64,000 bases of DNA from Desulfovibrio sp. UIB00 (GTDB lineage Bacteria > Desulfobacterota > Desulfovibrionia > Desulfovibrionales > Desulfovibrionaceae). Where the stretch lies: contig NZ_JAETXJ010000007.1 in NCBI RefSeq assembly GCF_022508225.1, forward strand, positions 1 through 64,000, given 5' to 3'. Below the pieces are notes generated by a model that was given only the letters and a program-made list of their open reading frames with translations, had not been told where the DNA came from and made no database searches. Positions within the stretch are counted from its first letter, which is position 1. Each line of letters starts with the position of its first letter. The position numbers and the translations under genes were made by a program. Below are positions 36,601 through 45,233 of the stretch, piece by piece.

Positions 36601-37628
36601 TGTCCACAACACGGCGGTTCGGCGGCACAGGTCTGGGGCTTTCCATTTCCAAGAGGCTTGTGGAAATGATGGGGGGCACGATCACTGTTGAAAGCAAACC
36701 AGATCTGGGCAGTACATTTCTCTTTACCGCATCCTTTGACCTGCCCCCGGCTGGCCCTGCCACACTGCCGGAGGTGAAGGCGCTCTCTGGCCTGCGCGCC
36801 CTTGTGATTAACAGCGACAGCGCCCAGAGGGAAAAACTGGGGCAAAGTCTCGCAGCCCTTGGGCTGCAATACGGCGAAGCGGCAGACGGCACTCAGGGCG
36901 CACGCGTTGCCGCAAAAGCCGCCAAGGCAGGCATGGCCTACGAAGTCGCGCTGATCGACTGCAACCAGTCTGAAAAAAACAATCTGAAAGCCGCAGCCCG
37001 GCTGAAAAAATTGCAGAACATGCCCATTATCGTCCTGACCGGGGTCCATAATCTGGGCAAACTCAATGCGCAGGCAACCGCCCTGGGCATCAATCATGTT
37101 CTCTGCAAACCTGTTTGCAGAACAACATTGCTGCGCGCCATTCAGGAGGCCACGCGCAGCAACCAGCAGGCAGAATACAGCCTGCTGGCTGGCAACGAGC
37201 TGCCAAGGCTTATAGAGGGCCTGGGAGGTCAGCGTGTGCTTTTGGCTGAAGATAATGAAATCAACCAGATTGTGGCCAAGGAACTGCTGGAAGGCATGGG
37301 CCTTGTGGTGGATATTGCCGATAATGGCCGCATTGCCGTGGACATGATTTACAAGAGTGCGTACGCGGCTGTTTTCATGGACATACAGATGCCCGAAATG
37401 GACGGGTTTGAGGCAACACGCATGGTACGCGCCACGCCTGGATTCCGCCATCTGCCTATCATTGCCCTCACGGCGCACGGCATGGTGGGCGACAGGGAAA
37501 AATGCCTCAAGGCTGGCATGAACGACCACATTTCCAAGCCCATCGACCCCACGGCTCTAACAGAAGTTGCCATGCGCTGGTGCCGCAAATCCGATGCGAA
37601 CGACCCACGGCAAACAGTCGATTTGTAA
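33621..37628 (+). CDS. Hybrid sensor histidine kinase with two periplasmic binding-protein domains
   Basis: 1335 residues. A signal peptide (MRGFIAGILLFMAIAS, cleavage near ALA-AD) leads into two SBP_bac_3-like sensor domains in tandem (about 35-245 and 265-500), as in EvgS/BvgS. A membrane helix follows (VVALLVGSFLCVILI, near 520), then two PAS domains; the second holds CATC within SEKCATCAVTRVL. The HisKA box is NMSHEIRTPMNAVIG (His near 822), with ATPase motifs DTGVGMSEEQ and GGTGLGLSISKRL. The first receiver is divergent but keeps Asp (ALIDCN) and Lys (LCKPV). The second is canonical (VFMDIQMPEMDG). No Hpt domain is present, so a separate phosphotransfer protein is expected. A longer frame starts at TTG 33567; the ATG giving a clean signal peptide is preferred. 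Confidence 0.88.
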   Translation: MRGFIAGILLFMAIASITTAAIPARALAADSQDPIIVSLPRENEPYSFVSMFGEPSGLLVDIWRLWGEKVGRDVKFRMGEWPDLLTDVRSGQSHIHGGLFRTATRSLLLDFGPALFPSRGVIIMASGVNADLDSTPAPVIATLKGTILETHLRTRYPTLRLLSLASFKDMIMAVGGGLAQGVAGPLLPLISAIDRLGLNEKFSTEPFPLLEDTLRPGVRKGDMGTLELVEQGMTQIPRAELIALEEYWVRVPAMRETNRVRRPLNLSPHERQWLETHSRWRVGFLKDGAPLAFTNRQGQFDGISADILRAVAGILGVEIIPQPEASTRNLSTNLATQQTDVVPFSEKLPPAHENTHQHSLLFYLPLDVVIRANAGFSVTSPRDLAKKTVAVLAYPGVAIQLEKLVPSAIVVPLQVMDDALNGLRSGRYDAVVGLSVSVSFFLTNGERNDLRHTRLPDLRYAAQIAFRSDWPELPRIFEKAYESIPYTNLLEMAQRWGSLRIEKDIDWERIKQVGGVVALLVGSFLCVILIANHRLARESQATQLALSALRQRERQLKTVMDNQPSMVMLIDTAGRYVLVNRQFERFIGRPAEAMIGKRNEDNLPPEIAAAATLADAEILKTGEPLTCEESYRNASGDLRDLDTCKVPLKDDHGNIFGIVITATDITERRKAERQALRTQTEMTQIFNAAGSAMRVLDTNHIVLQANDAFLKLHGFSREEVIGVRCSDYTRNSEKCATCAVTRVLNGAPKAAETTMRRRKNGDEIYCDVVATPFLSPEGELLGAIEDCRDVTELVKSQRAMQKAARAAEEANRAKSEFLANMSHEIRTPMNAVIGMAYLALQTKLTGKQHSYLSSIKDSAKSLLRIINDILDFSKIEAGRMDIEHVDFELDEVLQGLASLDIVKLAESKVELLIDVEPDVPFTLMGDPLRLGQVLINLVGNAIKFTDQGEVCVRVQRCEAVGNKITLLFSIRDTGVGMSEEQKQKLFHAFSQADMSTTRRFGGTGLGLSISKRLVEMMGGTITVESKPDLGSTFLFTASFDLPPAGPATLPEVKALSGLRALVINSDSAQREKLGQSLAALGLQYGEAADGTQGARVAAKAAKAGMAYEVALIDCNQSEKNNLKAAARLKKLQNMPIIVLTGVHNLGKLNAQATALGINHVLCKPVCRTTLLRAIQEATRSNQQAEYSLLAGNELPRLIEGLGGQRVLLAEDNEINQIVAKELLEGMGLVVDIADNGRIAVDMIYKSAYAAVFMDIQMPEMDGFEATRMVRATPGFRHLPIIALTAHGMVGDREKCLKAGMNDHISKPIDPTALTEVAMRWCRKSDANDPRQTVDL

Positions 37629-37723
37629 AGCCCTGTCTCCTTGCCCTTCGCACTGACTCCTCTCTGCTGCTTCCCATCCACTGCATCAAATTCGTTAGGC
37701 CCGATTACTCTGGGTCCGTTGTC

Positions 37724-39001
37724 TCACGCCTCTGCGCTGGCGCTGTTTGCATGCCCGGGCCGTATGAGCAGCCATGTGCCTGTGAGCGCGGTAAAGGGCG
37801 CAACCGTCACAAGCCCGATACTGCCAACCAGTGTGTTCATGATTTCAGCGGAAACAAAGGGCAGATTGAGGGCGTTTTCCAGCGGGATGCCCTGTGCCAT
37901 GAACAGCATCAAGGTGGCGATATAACCGCCGGAGTAGGCCAGCAGCAAGGTTGTGGTCATAGTGCCCACAACGGCGCGGCCCACCCGCAGGCCCGAGGCC
38001 AGCGCCGCACGGCGGGAAATGCCGGGGTTCTGCGCCGCCAACTCGGCCATGCTGGCAGCCACATCCATGGCGAGATCCATCAGCGCGCCGGAAGAAGCCA
38101 TGAATATGCTGGCAAGAAAGATGCGCGTCATGTTCAGATGCGGATAGCCGGAATAGAGCACGGTTTCCGCATAGGGGCGCACGGCCCCGTGCAGCTGGAA
38201 CGGCCCTGCAAAAGCCAGCGCAAGCGCACAGGTCGCGCCAATGCCCAGCAGGGAGCCGAGCCAGGCAGCCAGCCCGCGCCGGTTCATGCCGCCCACAAGC
38301 AGGATGGTTGCGGCTGTTATGGCCGTGGTAACGCCCAGTCCTAGCAGGATGGGATCCACGTCGCGCAGCAGGGCCGGAACCAGCGCCTTCCATATCATCA
38401 GGGCAGAAAATACAAAGGAGAGCAGCGCCTTGAGACCTGTGGCCCCGGCAAAGGCCAGCAGCAACAGGGCAAAGATGCCAAAGGCCACTGCCTGCGTGTG
38501 CAGCCGATAGTGATCCTGCGCCACGACATCAGCCACCTTGCCATCCCGCAGGGTAAGCACCATCAGGGCTGTGTCGCCGGGGGCGAATACTTTATCCAGC
38601 TCCATCTTGCCCACCAGATCGTTGCCCGCCTGCCATGTCTGTCCTGCGTAGGGGCCATCAATGGCGCGCATGGTCACATATTGCGTACCCATGCGTACAA
38701 TGCCGTACTGGTGCACCCGCTCATTATCCACGCTCAGCACCATTGCACGACAGCGCACCGCATTATCCGGCAGACGGTTTTCAAAACCCGTGGGCAGCAG
38801 ATACAGCGCAAGGCAGGCCAGCCCCAGCACCACGCACAGCAGGGCATCGCGCCGGGTGGAACGCAAGGGCATATGCCCTGCGGCGGCCCTGGTCAGCATC
38901 GGAGCCATTGATTGAGCCTGTATTTGCGGATGCGCCTGATCTGCCCCGGTTACATCCGCAGTGCTGCCCGACAGTTTGTTTTCTTCACCCTGCTGCGCCA
39001 T
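37724..39001 (-). CDS. YibE/F family membrane protein
   Basis: 425 residues. After a soluble N-terminus and one membrane helix (LLCVVLGLACLALYLLPTG), an extracytoplasmic domain (residues about 80-165) precedes about seven further helices. Segments such as TAITAATILLVGGMNRRGLAAW and SSGALMDLAMDVAASMAEL are characteristic of the YibE/F family, whose function is not established. The ATG with caggagtcatc before it is chosen; 34 earlier codons are rejected. It follows the alkaline phosphatase gene on the same strand but a terminator lies between them. Confidence 0.82.
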   Translation of the reverse strand: MAQQGEENKLSGSTADVTGADQAHPQIQAQSMAPMLTRAAAGHMPLRSTRRDALLCVVLGLACLALYLLPTGFENRLPDNAVRCRAMVLSVDNERVHQYGIVRMGTQYVTMRAIDGPYAGQTWQAGNDLVGKMELDKVFAPGDTALMVLTLRDGKVADVVAQDHYRLHTQAVAFGIFALLLLAFAGATGLKALLSFVFSALMIWKALVPALLRDVDPILLGLGVTTAITAATILLVGGMNRRGLAAWLGSLLGIGATCALALAFAGPFQLHGAVRPYAETVLYSGYPHLNMTRIFLASIFMASSGALMDLAMDVAASMAELAAQNPGISRRAALASGLRVGRAVVGTMTTTLLLAYSGGYIATLMLFMAQGIPLENALNLPFVSAEIMNTLVGSIGLVTVAPFTALTGTWLLIRPGHANSASAEA

Positions 39002-39050
39002 GATGACTCCTGTGCTGCACTCGTGCCTTTTGCCTTTATTACGCCATAAC

Positions 39051-39093
39051 AAACAGGCCGGACAGCAGGCATATAACCCCGCCGCCCGGCCTG
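39051..39093 (-). terminator. Terminator after the alkaline phosphatase gene
   Basis: On the minus strand caggccgg and ccggcctg form an 8-bp stem around a 24-base loop, followed by TTTG. It lies about 20 bases after the phosphatase stop. Confidence 0.6.
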
Positions 39094-39114
39094 CAAAATA
39101 CACTTCCCTACGCG

Positions 39115-40689
39115 CTAGTTGCCAGCTGCCGCCAGCCGGACTGCCGGGCTGGCAGCAGTATTTGCGGCAGGGCTGACAGCGGCGGAAGGTTTCTTCATCC
39201 CCATGATTTCAGCCATACGGGCAAAGATATCCGTATTGTCGTAAAACCCGCCAAAGCGCTCAGCGCCCACGCCTCCGGCAGAGGTCAGCACCGGAACGCC
39301 CGTGTGGGAATACGTTGTCCACGCGATGCCCGACTTCTGGTTGAGCAGGTGGGTAAGGGTGACGGTGAAGGGCTCATATTCGCCGTAGAGCAGGTAATCC
39401 TGATCCGAAAGGTTCTTGCTGTCGCCGCCCTTCATGCTGCGTTCAAAGGCCGCGCGCAGCTCGTCCACCTCGTAGGGTTTCAGCACCATGCCCGCAGCGT
39501 CGCCATCCTTGGGCAAGGCGGCGGCTTGGGCATCAGAAAGCACCACGAGGCCAAAGTTTTCCTTCACCAGAGGCAGCACGTCTTCCAGCTTTGCCTGCGG
39601 ATTGGCCTTGCGGAAGGTGTTGAATTTTTCGTCAAAGGCCACGTAGGATATCTTCTGGTTTTTCAGGCGGGTGTGGTACGAATCGTACTTGGTGCCCGCA
39701 AAGCCGATGGACATGCCGCCGGTTTCGTGGTCGCCCGTTACGATGACCAGGGTGTCATCCGGGTGGCTGCGCATGAACTGCATGGCCTCGGCCACGGCGG
39801 CGTCAAAGGCCAGCACATCGGTGATGGAGCTTACGGCGTCGTTGGCATGGCAGGCCCAGTCCACTTTGCCGCCTTCAATCATCATGAAAAAGCCGTTGGG
39901 ATTGTCCAGCAGTTCAAAACCCTTGCGCGACATCTCGGCCAGCGAGACGTCGTCCTTGGCGGCATCCATGGCGTAGGTCATGGCGGATTCGTCCTGGAGG
40001 CGCGGATTGACGAACACCACGCGTTCCTTGCCGGGCTTGAGCGAGCGGAAATCCTGCGCGCTGTTCACATAGTGGAATCCATTGGCGCGGATGGCGTCCA
40101 GCACGTTGCGCTTGTCGCCTTCCATCTTGGATTTTTTGCCGGCAGGATCAAGAAAACCGCCGCCAGCAAAATAATCCATGCGGCTCGCAGCCAGTTCAAG
40201 GCCGATTTCGTAATAATTTTTGCGGCTGGGCTGATGCGCGTAAAAAGAACCGGGCGTGGCGTGGTCGAGCGACACGGTGGTCACTATGCCCACCTTCATG
40301 CCCTTGTCGCGCGCCATCTCGGCAATGGAAACCACCGGTACGTTCTTGCCGTCCACGCCAAGGCCACGATTGGTGGTCTTGACGCCACAGGCCATGGCGG
40401 TTCCGGCAGCGGCGGAATCCGTAATGAGCGAATCAATGGAATATGTGGTGGTTGCGCCCTGCACGGGCAGCTGGCTCATGTTGAGCTTGACGATGCCGGG
40501 GGTGGTGTCGCCCTTTTGCGCAGCCAGATACAGCTCCGCCGCGTTGCGCTGGGCCATGCCCATGCCATCGCCTATGAGCAGAATGACGTACTTGGCCTGC
40601 CCCGCATGGGCAACCCCCATAAAGCCGAACAGCATGACGCAAAGAACAAAAGCCGCGCGTGCGACATTGTGCCAACGAAACTGGGCCAT
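39115..40689 (-). CDS. phoA: Alkaline phosphatase
   Basis: 524 residues with a Sec signal peptide (AFVLCVMLFGFMGVAHA). Metal- and phosphate-site motifs of the PhoA family are present: YVILLIGDGMGMAQ, the nucleophile serine in ITDSAAAGTAMACG, DHATPGSFYAHQ, MIEGGKVDWACHAND and VTGDHETGG. The enzyme hydrolyses phosphomonoesters in the periplasm using zinc and magnesium. The C-terminal tail is Ala-rich (SAAVSPAANTAASPAV). A gcaggagg Shine-Dalgarno precedes the ATG, which is 6 codons inside the longest frame. Phosphate control would be expected, but no Pho box was recognised. Confidence 0.9.
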   Translation of the reverse strand: MAQFRWHNVARAAFVLCVMLFGFMGVAHAGQAKYVILLIGDGMGMAQRNAAELYLAAQKGDTTPGIVKLNMSQLPVQGATTTYSIDSLITDSAAAGTAMACGVKTTNRGLGVDGKNVPVVSIAEMARDKGMKVGIVTTVSLDHATPGSFYAHQPSRKNYYEIGLELAASRMDYFAGGGFLDPAGKKSKMEGDKRNVLDAIRANGFHYVNSAQDFRSLKPGKERVVFVNPRLQDESAMTYAMDAAKDDVSLAEMSRKGFELLDNPNGFFMMIEGGKVDWACHANDAVSSITDVLAFDAAVAEAMQFMRSHPDDTLVIVTGDHETGGMSIGFAGTKYDSYHTRLKNQKISYVAFDEKFNTFRKANPQAKLEDVLPLVKENFGLVVLSDAQAAALPKDGDAAGMVLKPYEVDELRAAFERSMKGGDSKNLSDQDYLLYGEYEPFTVTLTHLLNQKSGIAWTTYSHTGVPVLTSAGGVGAERFGGFYDNTDIFARMAEIMGMKKPSAAVSPAANTAASPAVRLAAAGN

Positions 40690-40895
40690 GACCCGAACCT
40701 CCTGCATAAAAGCAATGGTGGAAAGCCCCCGAAAATCGGCCAGCCTTCCCCAAAATCATACAAGGCTGCCTGCGGGCTCTGCAATGGGCTAACGCTCGCC
40801 CATGCGGGTGACGCCCGCGTTACGGGCAGCCGCATGTTGCGTGACGACGGGCAATGTGGAACCTGTTACCGCACCCTTGACATGCAAGGCAACGC

Positions 40896-40930
40896 AAAAA
40901 CGGCCTGTCCGCAGCAGCGGACAGGCCGTT
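40896..40930 (-). terminator. Terminator of the molybdoenzyme operon
   Basis: On the minus strand a 14-bp stem (aacggcctgtccgc and its complement) with a short loop is followed by TTTTT. It lies 22 bases after the DmsC-like stop codon. Confidence 0.88.
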
Positions 40931-40952
40931 CACATAAGGCGTTGTCAGCGTG

Positions 40953-41741
40953 TTAGTAGGGCAAGCCAAGGCCTGTAGCGGTGTGGATGGTATCCTTGAA
41001 AAAGACGATGCGGCTGAGCAGCACGGCGCAGAACACCAGCAGGCCAAGCGCGCAGGCGCGTTGCCGCGCCGCGTAGGTCAACCCAAAGGCCGCGCCCAGC
41101 AGCGCCAGTCCGCCCCAGAACAGGGGCGAAGCCAGCCACGCACGGGCCGTGGCCTGCATGATCGTACCGCCGGAGGCCCACACGCAGGGCACAATCAGCA
41201 GCACCGCCATGAGCATACCCAGAAACACCCGCAGCACCCCAACCCGGTTTTGCGCAAAGGCCGCGCCCAGCGAAAGGCTGGTAAGGGCGAAGAGCAGCAT
41301 GGGTACGCCGTTGCTGATGGCAGGCATGGAGATGACGGCATAGGTCATGCCCTGCATGATGATACCCGCAAGCCCCGCCAAGGCAGTGAGTACGCACAGC
41401 AGGCGCGAAGGCTTGAAGCAGCAAAGGCAGGCCAGCGCGGCGAACAGGCCGAATACCAGCCCTTCCCTGCTGAGCCAGGAACCGCCCATATTGGTAAGCG
41501 CCGTTGCGGCGCGCCAGGGCTGGGCCAGATGCAGCATGGAAGCCGCCAGCCCGAGCAGGGCGGCCCCGGCCACAACGTACCATTCCTTGCTGCCAAGAGG
41601 ATTAACTCCTGCGGTCTGTCTGGAGGCCGAGGTTACGGCCCCGGCAGCGGGGCGCAGCATTCCAAATGCCGCAAATACGGCCATGCCCACGGCAAGCTGG
41701 GTAAGCACCGTAAAAAAGACAAGAGGGAATTCATAATGCAT
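40953..41741 (-). CDS. DmsC-like membrane anchor subunit
   Basis: 262 residues with eight predicted helices, of the DMSO reductase anchor (DmsC) family. It begins MHYEFPLVFFTVLTQLAVGM; LASMLHLAQPWRAATALTNMGGSWLSREGL is split over helices two and three and is typical of the family. It anchors the catalytic and Fe-S subunits and passes electrons from menaquinol. The ATG is 4 bases after the Fe-S subunit stop, with a cagggggt Shine-Dalgarno. The frame continues open upstream through the Fe-S gene, but that part is an out-of-frame reading of it. Confidence 0.85.
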   Translation of the reverse strand: MHYEFPLVFFTVLTQLAVGMAVFAAFGMLRPAAGAVTSASRQTAGVNPLGSKEWYVVAGAALLGLAASMLHLAQPWRAATALTNMGGSWLSREGLVFGLFAALACLCCFKPSRLLCVLTALAGLAGIIMQGMTYAVISMPAISNGVPMLLFALTSLSLGAAFAQNRVGVLRVFLGMLMAVLLIVPCVWASGGTIMQATARAWLASPLFWGGLALLGAAFGLTYAARQRACALGLLVFCAVLLSRIVFFKDTIHTATGLGLPY

Positions 41742-41745
41742 GGTT

Positions 41746-42303
41746 TTACCCCCTGACCTGACGCGGCATCCTGGGCAGGATAAACCGGGTGGAAGGATTA
41801 AGGCGCGGCATGGCAGGGTAGCCAGCCGGATTCTGCACGGCGTTGGTATCGTCAAACTGCTCCAGATCCACAAGCTCCAGCGCGCCAGTGGGGCAACCCT
41901 GCACGCAGGCGGGCAACAGTCCGGCATCGAGGCGCTCATGGCACATGCTGCATTTTTCCGCATGCTTTTCCGCCTTGTTGAAGCGCGGCGCGCCATAAGG
42001 GCAGGAGCGGATGCAGTTGGTGCAGCCGATGCAGGTTTCCTTGTGGTGCACGACCACGCCGTCAGGCCGCTTTTCGTACGAAGACGTCGGGCAGGCATCC
42101 ATACAGGCGGGATGCTCGCAATGGTTGCACGCCAGCGAAAGAAAGGCCCTGTCGTGGTGCGGATAAATGGCCTCGTCCAGCGGATACACCTGCCGCCAGA
42201 CCATGTCCGGCTCCAGCTGGTTGAAGTTTTTGCAGGCCATGGCGCAAGAGCGGCAGCCAATACACTTATCCATATCCATCAAGAACGCGCGTCTTTTACT
42301 CAT
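41746..42303 (-). CDS. DmsB-like four-cluster ferredoxin subunit
   Basis: 185 residues with four cysteine motifs for four [4Fe-4S] clusters: CIGCRSCAMAC, CNHCEHPACMDAC, CIGCTNCIRSC and CSMCHERLDAG followed by CVQGC. This is the electron-transfer subunit of DMSO-reductase-family enzymes. It links the membrane anchor to the molybdenum subunit. The ATG overlaps the stop of the catalytic gene (ATGA), and gcggagg lies before it. There is no signal peptide, as expected for a subunit exported with its Tat-bearing partner. Confidence 0.9.
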   Translation of the reverse strand: MSKRRAFLMDMDKCIGCRSCAMACKNFNQLEPDMVWRQVYPLDEAIYPHHDRAFLSLACNHCEHPACMDACPTSSYEKRPDGVVVHHKETCIGCTNCIRSCPYGAPRFNKAEKHAEKCSMCHERLDAGLLPACVQGCPTGALELVDLEQFDDTNAVQNPAGYPAMPRLNPSTRFILPRMPRQVRG

Positions 42304-44570
42304 GCCAAGCCTCCGCTCACCGCAATCACGTCTGCAAACTGATCGTGGATTGCAACACCCGGCGAACCGGTTTTCATGGCCCCCATGTCTGACGAGCAAT
42401 CGTCCACAAGGTTCTGCACGTTAAAGTCGAGCTTGCGGAACCATGCCTCGTACATGACCAGACAATCCGTAGCCACGTTGGTGCTGAGCCGCGCCCGCAG
42501 GCGCACCTCGCCGATGCCGTTGAACACCTTGACCATGGCCATATCCCTGATGCCGCGCTCCTGCGCCGCCTTGGGGTGGATGTAGACATATGGCTCGGGA
42601 TAGAAATTTTCCATCCAGTCCAGGTTGATAAACTGGGAGTGCAGGCCAAACTGCACATGCGGAGTCAGCAGCCGAAACGGCCCAGAGGCCTTGCGCCCTT
42701 CCACAAATTCGGGCAGGGCCTTGAAGCCGTTTTTGGCGCAGAGGTCGGACTTGAACTCGTACTTGCCCGAGGGCGTTTTGAAGGTGCCTTCCGGCCATGC
42801 GGCAGAGGATTTGCGCTTGGCCTTGACCGGCCCCTGACGCAGCGCCTCCCAGCTGGGGATGCCAAACAGGTCGTAAATGCCCTTGTTGCATTCCTTCGCC
42901 ATCCATTCCTTGCCGTCCACTTCCTGCGGGAAGGTACACGACCCGGATTCCTTGCGGTTCATGGCGCGGGAGAGGGCCGCCGCGATTTCGATGTTCGAGC
43001 GCGCCTCGTGCATGGGCTTGATGGCCTGTTCGTTAAGCGAAAGCCAGTAGTGCCAGTACGATACGTTGATCGTCCACTCCTCAAAAAGTGTTGTCACCGG
43101 CAGCACGATGTCGGAATGGCGCACGGTTTCCGTAAAGAACTGCTCAACGGAGACAACCATATCCAGCTTTTTGAAGGCCCGCTCCAGCTTGTTGCGGTCG
43201 AAATCCTGCGCAAAGGGATTTTTGCAGGATATCCAGAGCATTTTCAGCTCGGGATCCTTGGCATCCAGAATTTCCTGGGCAATCCTGTTGATGTTCAGGG
43301 AGCGGTCGGTGTAGGCGGTCTTTTCCCCGCCGCCAAAATCAAACTCGCCCTTGGGGCCGCCGCCGCCCACAAAACCCCTGGAGCCTGCGGGGCGCTGCTG
43401 CGTCATGGCGTGGTAGTTGAACCCCCAGGTTTGCAGATGCCCGTAGCGAGCGCCGCCGCCCTCAACACCCACGTTGCCTGTCATGGCCACAAAGGCATCC
43501 ACGGCGCGCACCATGGCCCCGCCGTTGGTGTGGCGCTGCATGCCGTAGCCAATCCACACGGTCGCGGGGTGGGCCGAAGCAAATTCTTCCGTCACTGCGC
43601 GGATTTCATGGGCGGGCACGCCAGAAACCTGCGCCGCCCACTCCACGGTGACATTGGCCCGCAGGTAGGCCGCAAATTCGTCAAAGCCCACGGCCCGGTT
43701 TTTGACAAAATCCAGATCTACAAGACCAGAATCCAGCAGATGCCGGGCCATGCCGAGCGCAAGCGCCCCATCGCCGCCCGCGCGCACCTGCCAGTACACA
43801 TCGCCCTTGGCCGCCGTCTGGGTAAAGATGGGGTCAATAACCACCACCTTGGCGCCCTTCTGCCGGGCCTCGTAGATGTACTTCATGGAGTGCATGGAAC
43901 ACCATGCCGGATTTGCGCCCCACACGATGATGTACTTGGCCTTGACCATGTCTTCCGGGTCGTTGCACCACATATCGCCGAAGTCGTAGTTCTGGGCGTC
44001 AATGCCCGCAGGCCAGCAGGGCGTGCCCACAAAACGGCTGGTGTAGCCGAGGGAAGACATCATGCCTTCCACGCCGTAGTTGGTGATGCCGAAGTTGCCG
44101 GAATATTTGGTAAGGCCCAGCCCCAGCAGGTTGCCGTCCTTTTTCTTCAGCTCCAGAATCTTGTCCGAAATCCGGTCCATGGCTTCATCCCAGCTGATTC
44201 TGCGCCAGTTGCCCGAGCCACGGCCCTCCTGAATCATGGGATATTTGATGCGGTCAGGGCTGTAGACCCGCCGGGGATAGGAATAGCCCTTTACGCACAA
44301 GGCCCCCTGCGTGAAGGAGGATTCCGGCGCGCCCTCCACAAACTGCACGATGCCGTCCTTGACGTAGGTCTTAATGCTGCATGTATCGTAGCAGTTGCGG
44401 GGGCAGGCGTTGCGAAACACCTGATAGGCCGAAGGGTCAAAGGGTTTTGCCTCGCTGCGCGCAGGCAGGAGCAACGAACCGGAAACGCCGCCAAGCGCGC
44501 CCGCAGCCCCTGTTGCCAGCAATCCTTTAAGGAAGCCGCGCCTTTCTTTTGAGCAATCAGATTTATGCAT
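42300..44570 (-). CDS. DMSO-reductase-family molybdopterin catalytic subunit
   Basis: 756 residues. A Tat signal (ERRGFLKGLLATGAAGALGG, residues 9-28) sends the folded enzyme across the membrane. Cys56, Cys60, Cys64 and Cys92 (CPRNCYDTC, LCVKG) hold an N-terminal [4Fe-4S] cluster. The bis-MGD-binding domains follow (YIIVWGANPAWCSMHSMKY, VWIGYGMQRHTNGGAMVRAV), with the C-terminal dinucleotide-binding domain at the end. The likely reaction is reduction of an oxyanion or S/N-oxide by menaquinol. The substrate (DMSO, TMAO, a sulfur oxyanion or other) cannot be fixed from sequence. The start with aaaggag before it is 61 codons inside the longest frame and begins exactly at the Tat leader. It overlaps the chaperone gene by 8 bases. 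Confidence 0.88.
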   Translation of the reverse strand: MHKSDCSKERRGFLKGLLATGAAGALGGVSGSLLLPARSEAKPFDPSAYQVFRNACPRNCYDTCSIKTYVKDGIVQFVEGAPESSFTQGALCVKGYSYPRRVYSPDRIKYPMIQEGRGSGNWRRISWDEAMDRISDKILELKKKDGNLLGLGLTKYSGNFGITNYGVEGMMSSLGYTSRFVGTPCWPAGIDAQNYDFGDMWCNDPEDMVKAKYIIVWGANPAWCSMHSMKYIYEARQKGAKVVVIDPIFTQTAAKGDVYWQVRAGGDGALALGMARHLLDSGLVDLDFVKNRAVGFDEFAAYLRANVTVEWAAQVSGVPAHEIRAVTEEFASAHPATVWIGYGMQRHTNGGAMVRAVDAFVAMTGNVGVEGGGARYGHLQTWGFNYHAMTQQRPAGSRGFVGGGGPKGEFDFGGGEKTAYTDRSLNINRIAQEILDAKDPELKMLWISCKNPFAQDFDRNKLERAFKKLDMVVSVEQFFTETVRHSDIVLPVTTLFEEWTINVSYWHYWLSLNEQAIKPMHEARSNIEIAAALSRAMNRKESGSCTFPQEVDGKEWMAKECNKGIYDLFGIPSWEALRQGPVKAKRKSSAAWPEGTFKTPSGKYEFKSDLCAKNGFKALPEFVEGRKASGPFRLLTPHVQFGLHSQFINLDWMENFYPEPYVYIHPKAAQERGIRDMAMVKVFNGIGEVRLRARLSTNVATDCLVMYEAWFRKLDFNVQNLVDDCSSDMGAMKTGSPGVAIHDQFADVIAVSGGLA

Positions 44571-45126
44571 ACATACTCCTTTGCGTACAATGACACAGCC
44601 AATATTCAAGACAGCGCAGGGCCGCCTGTATTGCGGGCGTGGGCGCGTCCGTCTTGCGTGCCCTTTCCACAAAAGCGGGAAGCCACCGCGCCATGTGCTC
44701 ATCCACAAGCCAGGCAAGGGCTTCGCGGGCATGGACGCGCAGGGGGGCGCCACACTCGGGGCGCAACAGCAAGGTCAGCATGCCCCAGGCTTCCAGCTCG
44801 CAGGCGATGAAGTCGTCCGGCTGACCATCAGGCGCGGCAAGGCCAAGGGCTTGCAATATTTCGCGCATATCTGTTGCGGCATTACCCATAAGCCGGGGTT
44901 CCGCCTCCAGATACACCGAGGCATAAGGCGGCGCAGGCACGGCCTGCGGCCCCACAAACAGCCGGTTAAAGGCGTATTCCTCCGCCTGCCAGTTTATGCT
45001 GTCGGGCAGGATTTCCACGGGAGCAAAACGCGTGGCCGCCGCAGCCAGCGCGTCAGCATTTGTGCTGCTGAAAAAGTCGCGCAGGGCCTGAGCCAGAGCC
45101 TGCATTTCTGATAATGATGGGGACAT
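44563..45126 (-). CDS. TorD/DmsD-family chaperone
   Basis: 187 residues, all helical, with the family signature around EEYAFNRLFVGPQAVPAPPY followed by SVYLEAEPRLMG. TorD/DmsD proteins bind the Tat leader of the molybdenum subunit and help insert the cofactor before export. Here the chaperone gene comes first in the operon and its last codons contain the Shine-Dalgarno and start of the catalytic gene, so chaperone and client should be translated together. A cggaggc Shine-Dalgarno precedes its ATG. Confidence 0.86.
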   Translation of the reverse strand: MSPSLSEMQALAQALRDFFSSTNADALAAAATRFAPVEILPDSINWQAEEYAFNRLFVGPQAVPAPPYASVYLEAEPRLMGNAATDMREILQALGLAAPDGQPDDFIACELEAWGMLTLLLRPECGAPLRVHAREALAWLVDEHMARWLPAFVERARKTDAPTPAIQAALRCLEYWLCHCTQRSMYA

Positions 45127-45166
45127 TCAAGCCTCCGGGCAGGATGCCCCAAGCGAGGCATCACGA

Positions 45167-45191
45167 GCATTTTGATACGTTAGTAAAATGC
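45167..45191. promoter_or_regulatory. Inverted repeat close to the molybdoenzyme operon start
   Basis: gcatttt and aaaatgc form a 7-bp dyad with an 11-base spacer, 41-65 bases before the chaperone ATG. It may overlap the promoter. Confidence 0.35.
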
Positions 45192-45233
45192 CCGCTCTGT
45201 GTGCAGTGCGCCAGAGTGAATGTTTGGTGAGAG

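Noticed and set aside
36237-37529. 430-residue minus-strand frame
   Set aside because: It is antisense to the hybrid sensor kinase, with no motif of its own.
41742-42260. N-terminal extension of the DmsC-like frame
   Set aside because: It is an out-of-frame reading of the ferredoxin subunit gene; the DmsC N-terminus begins at 41741.
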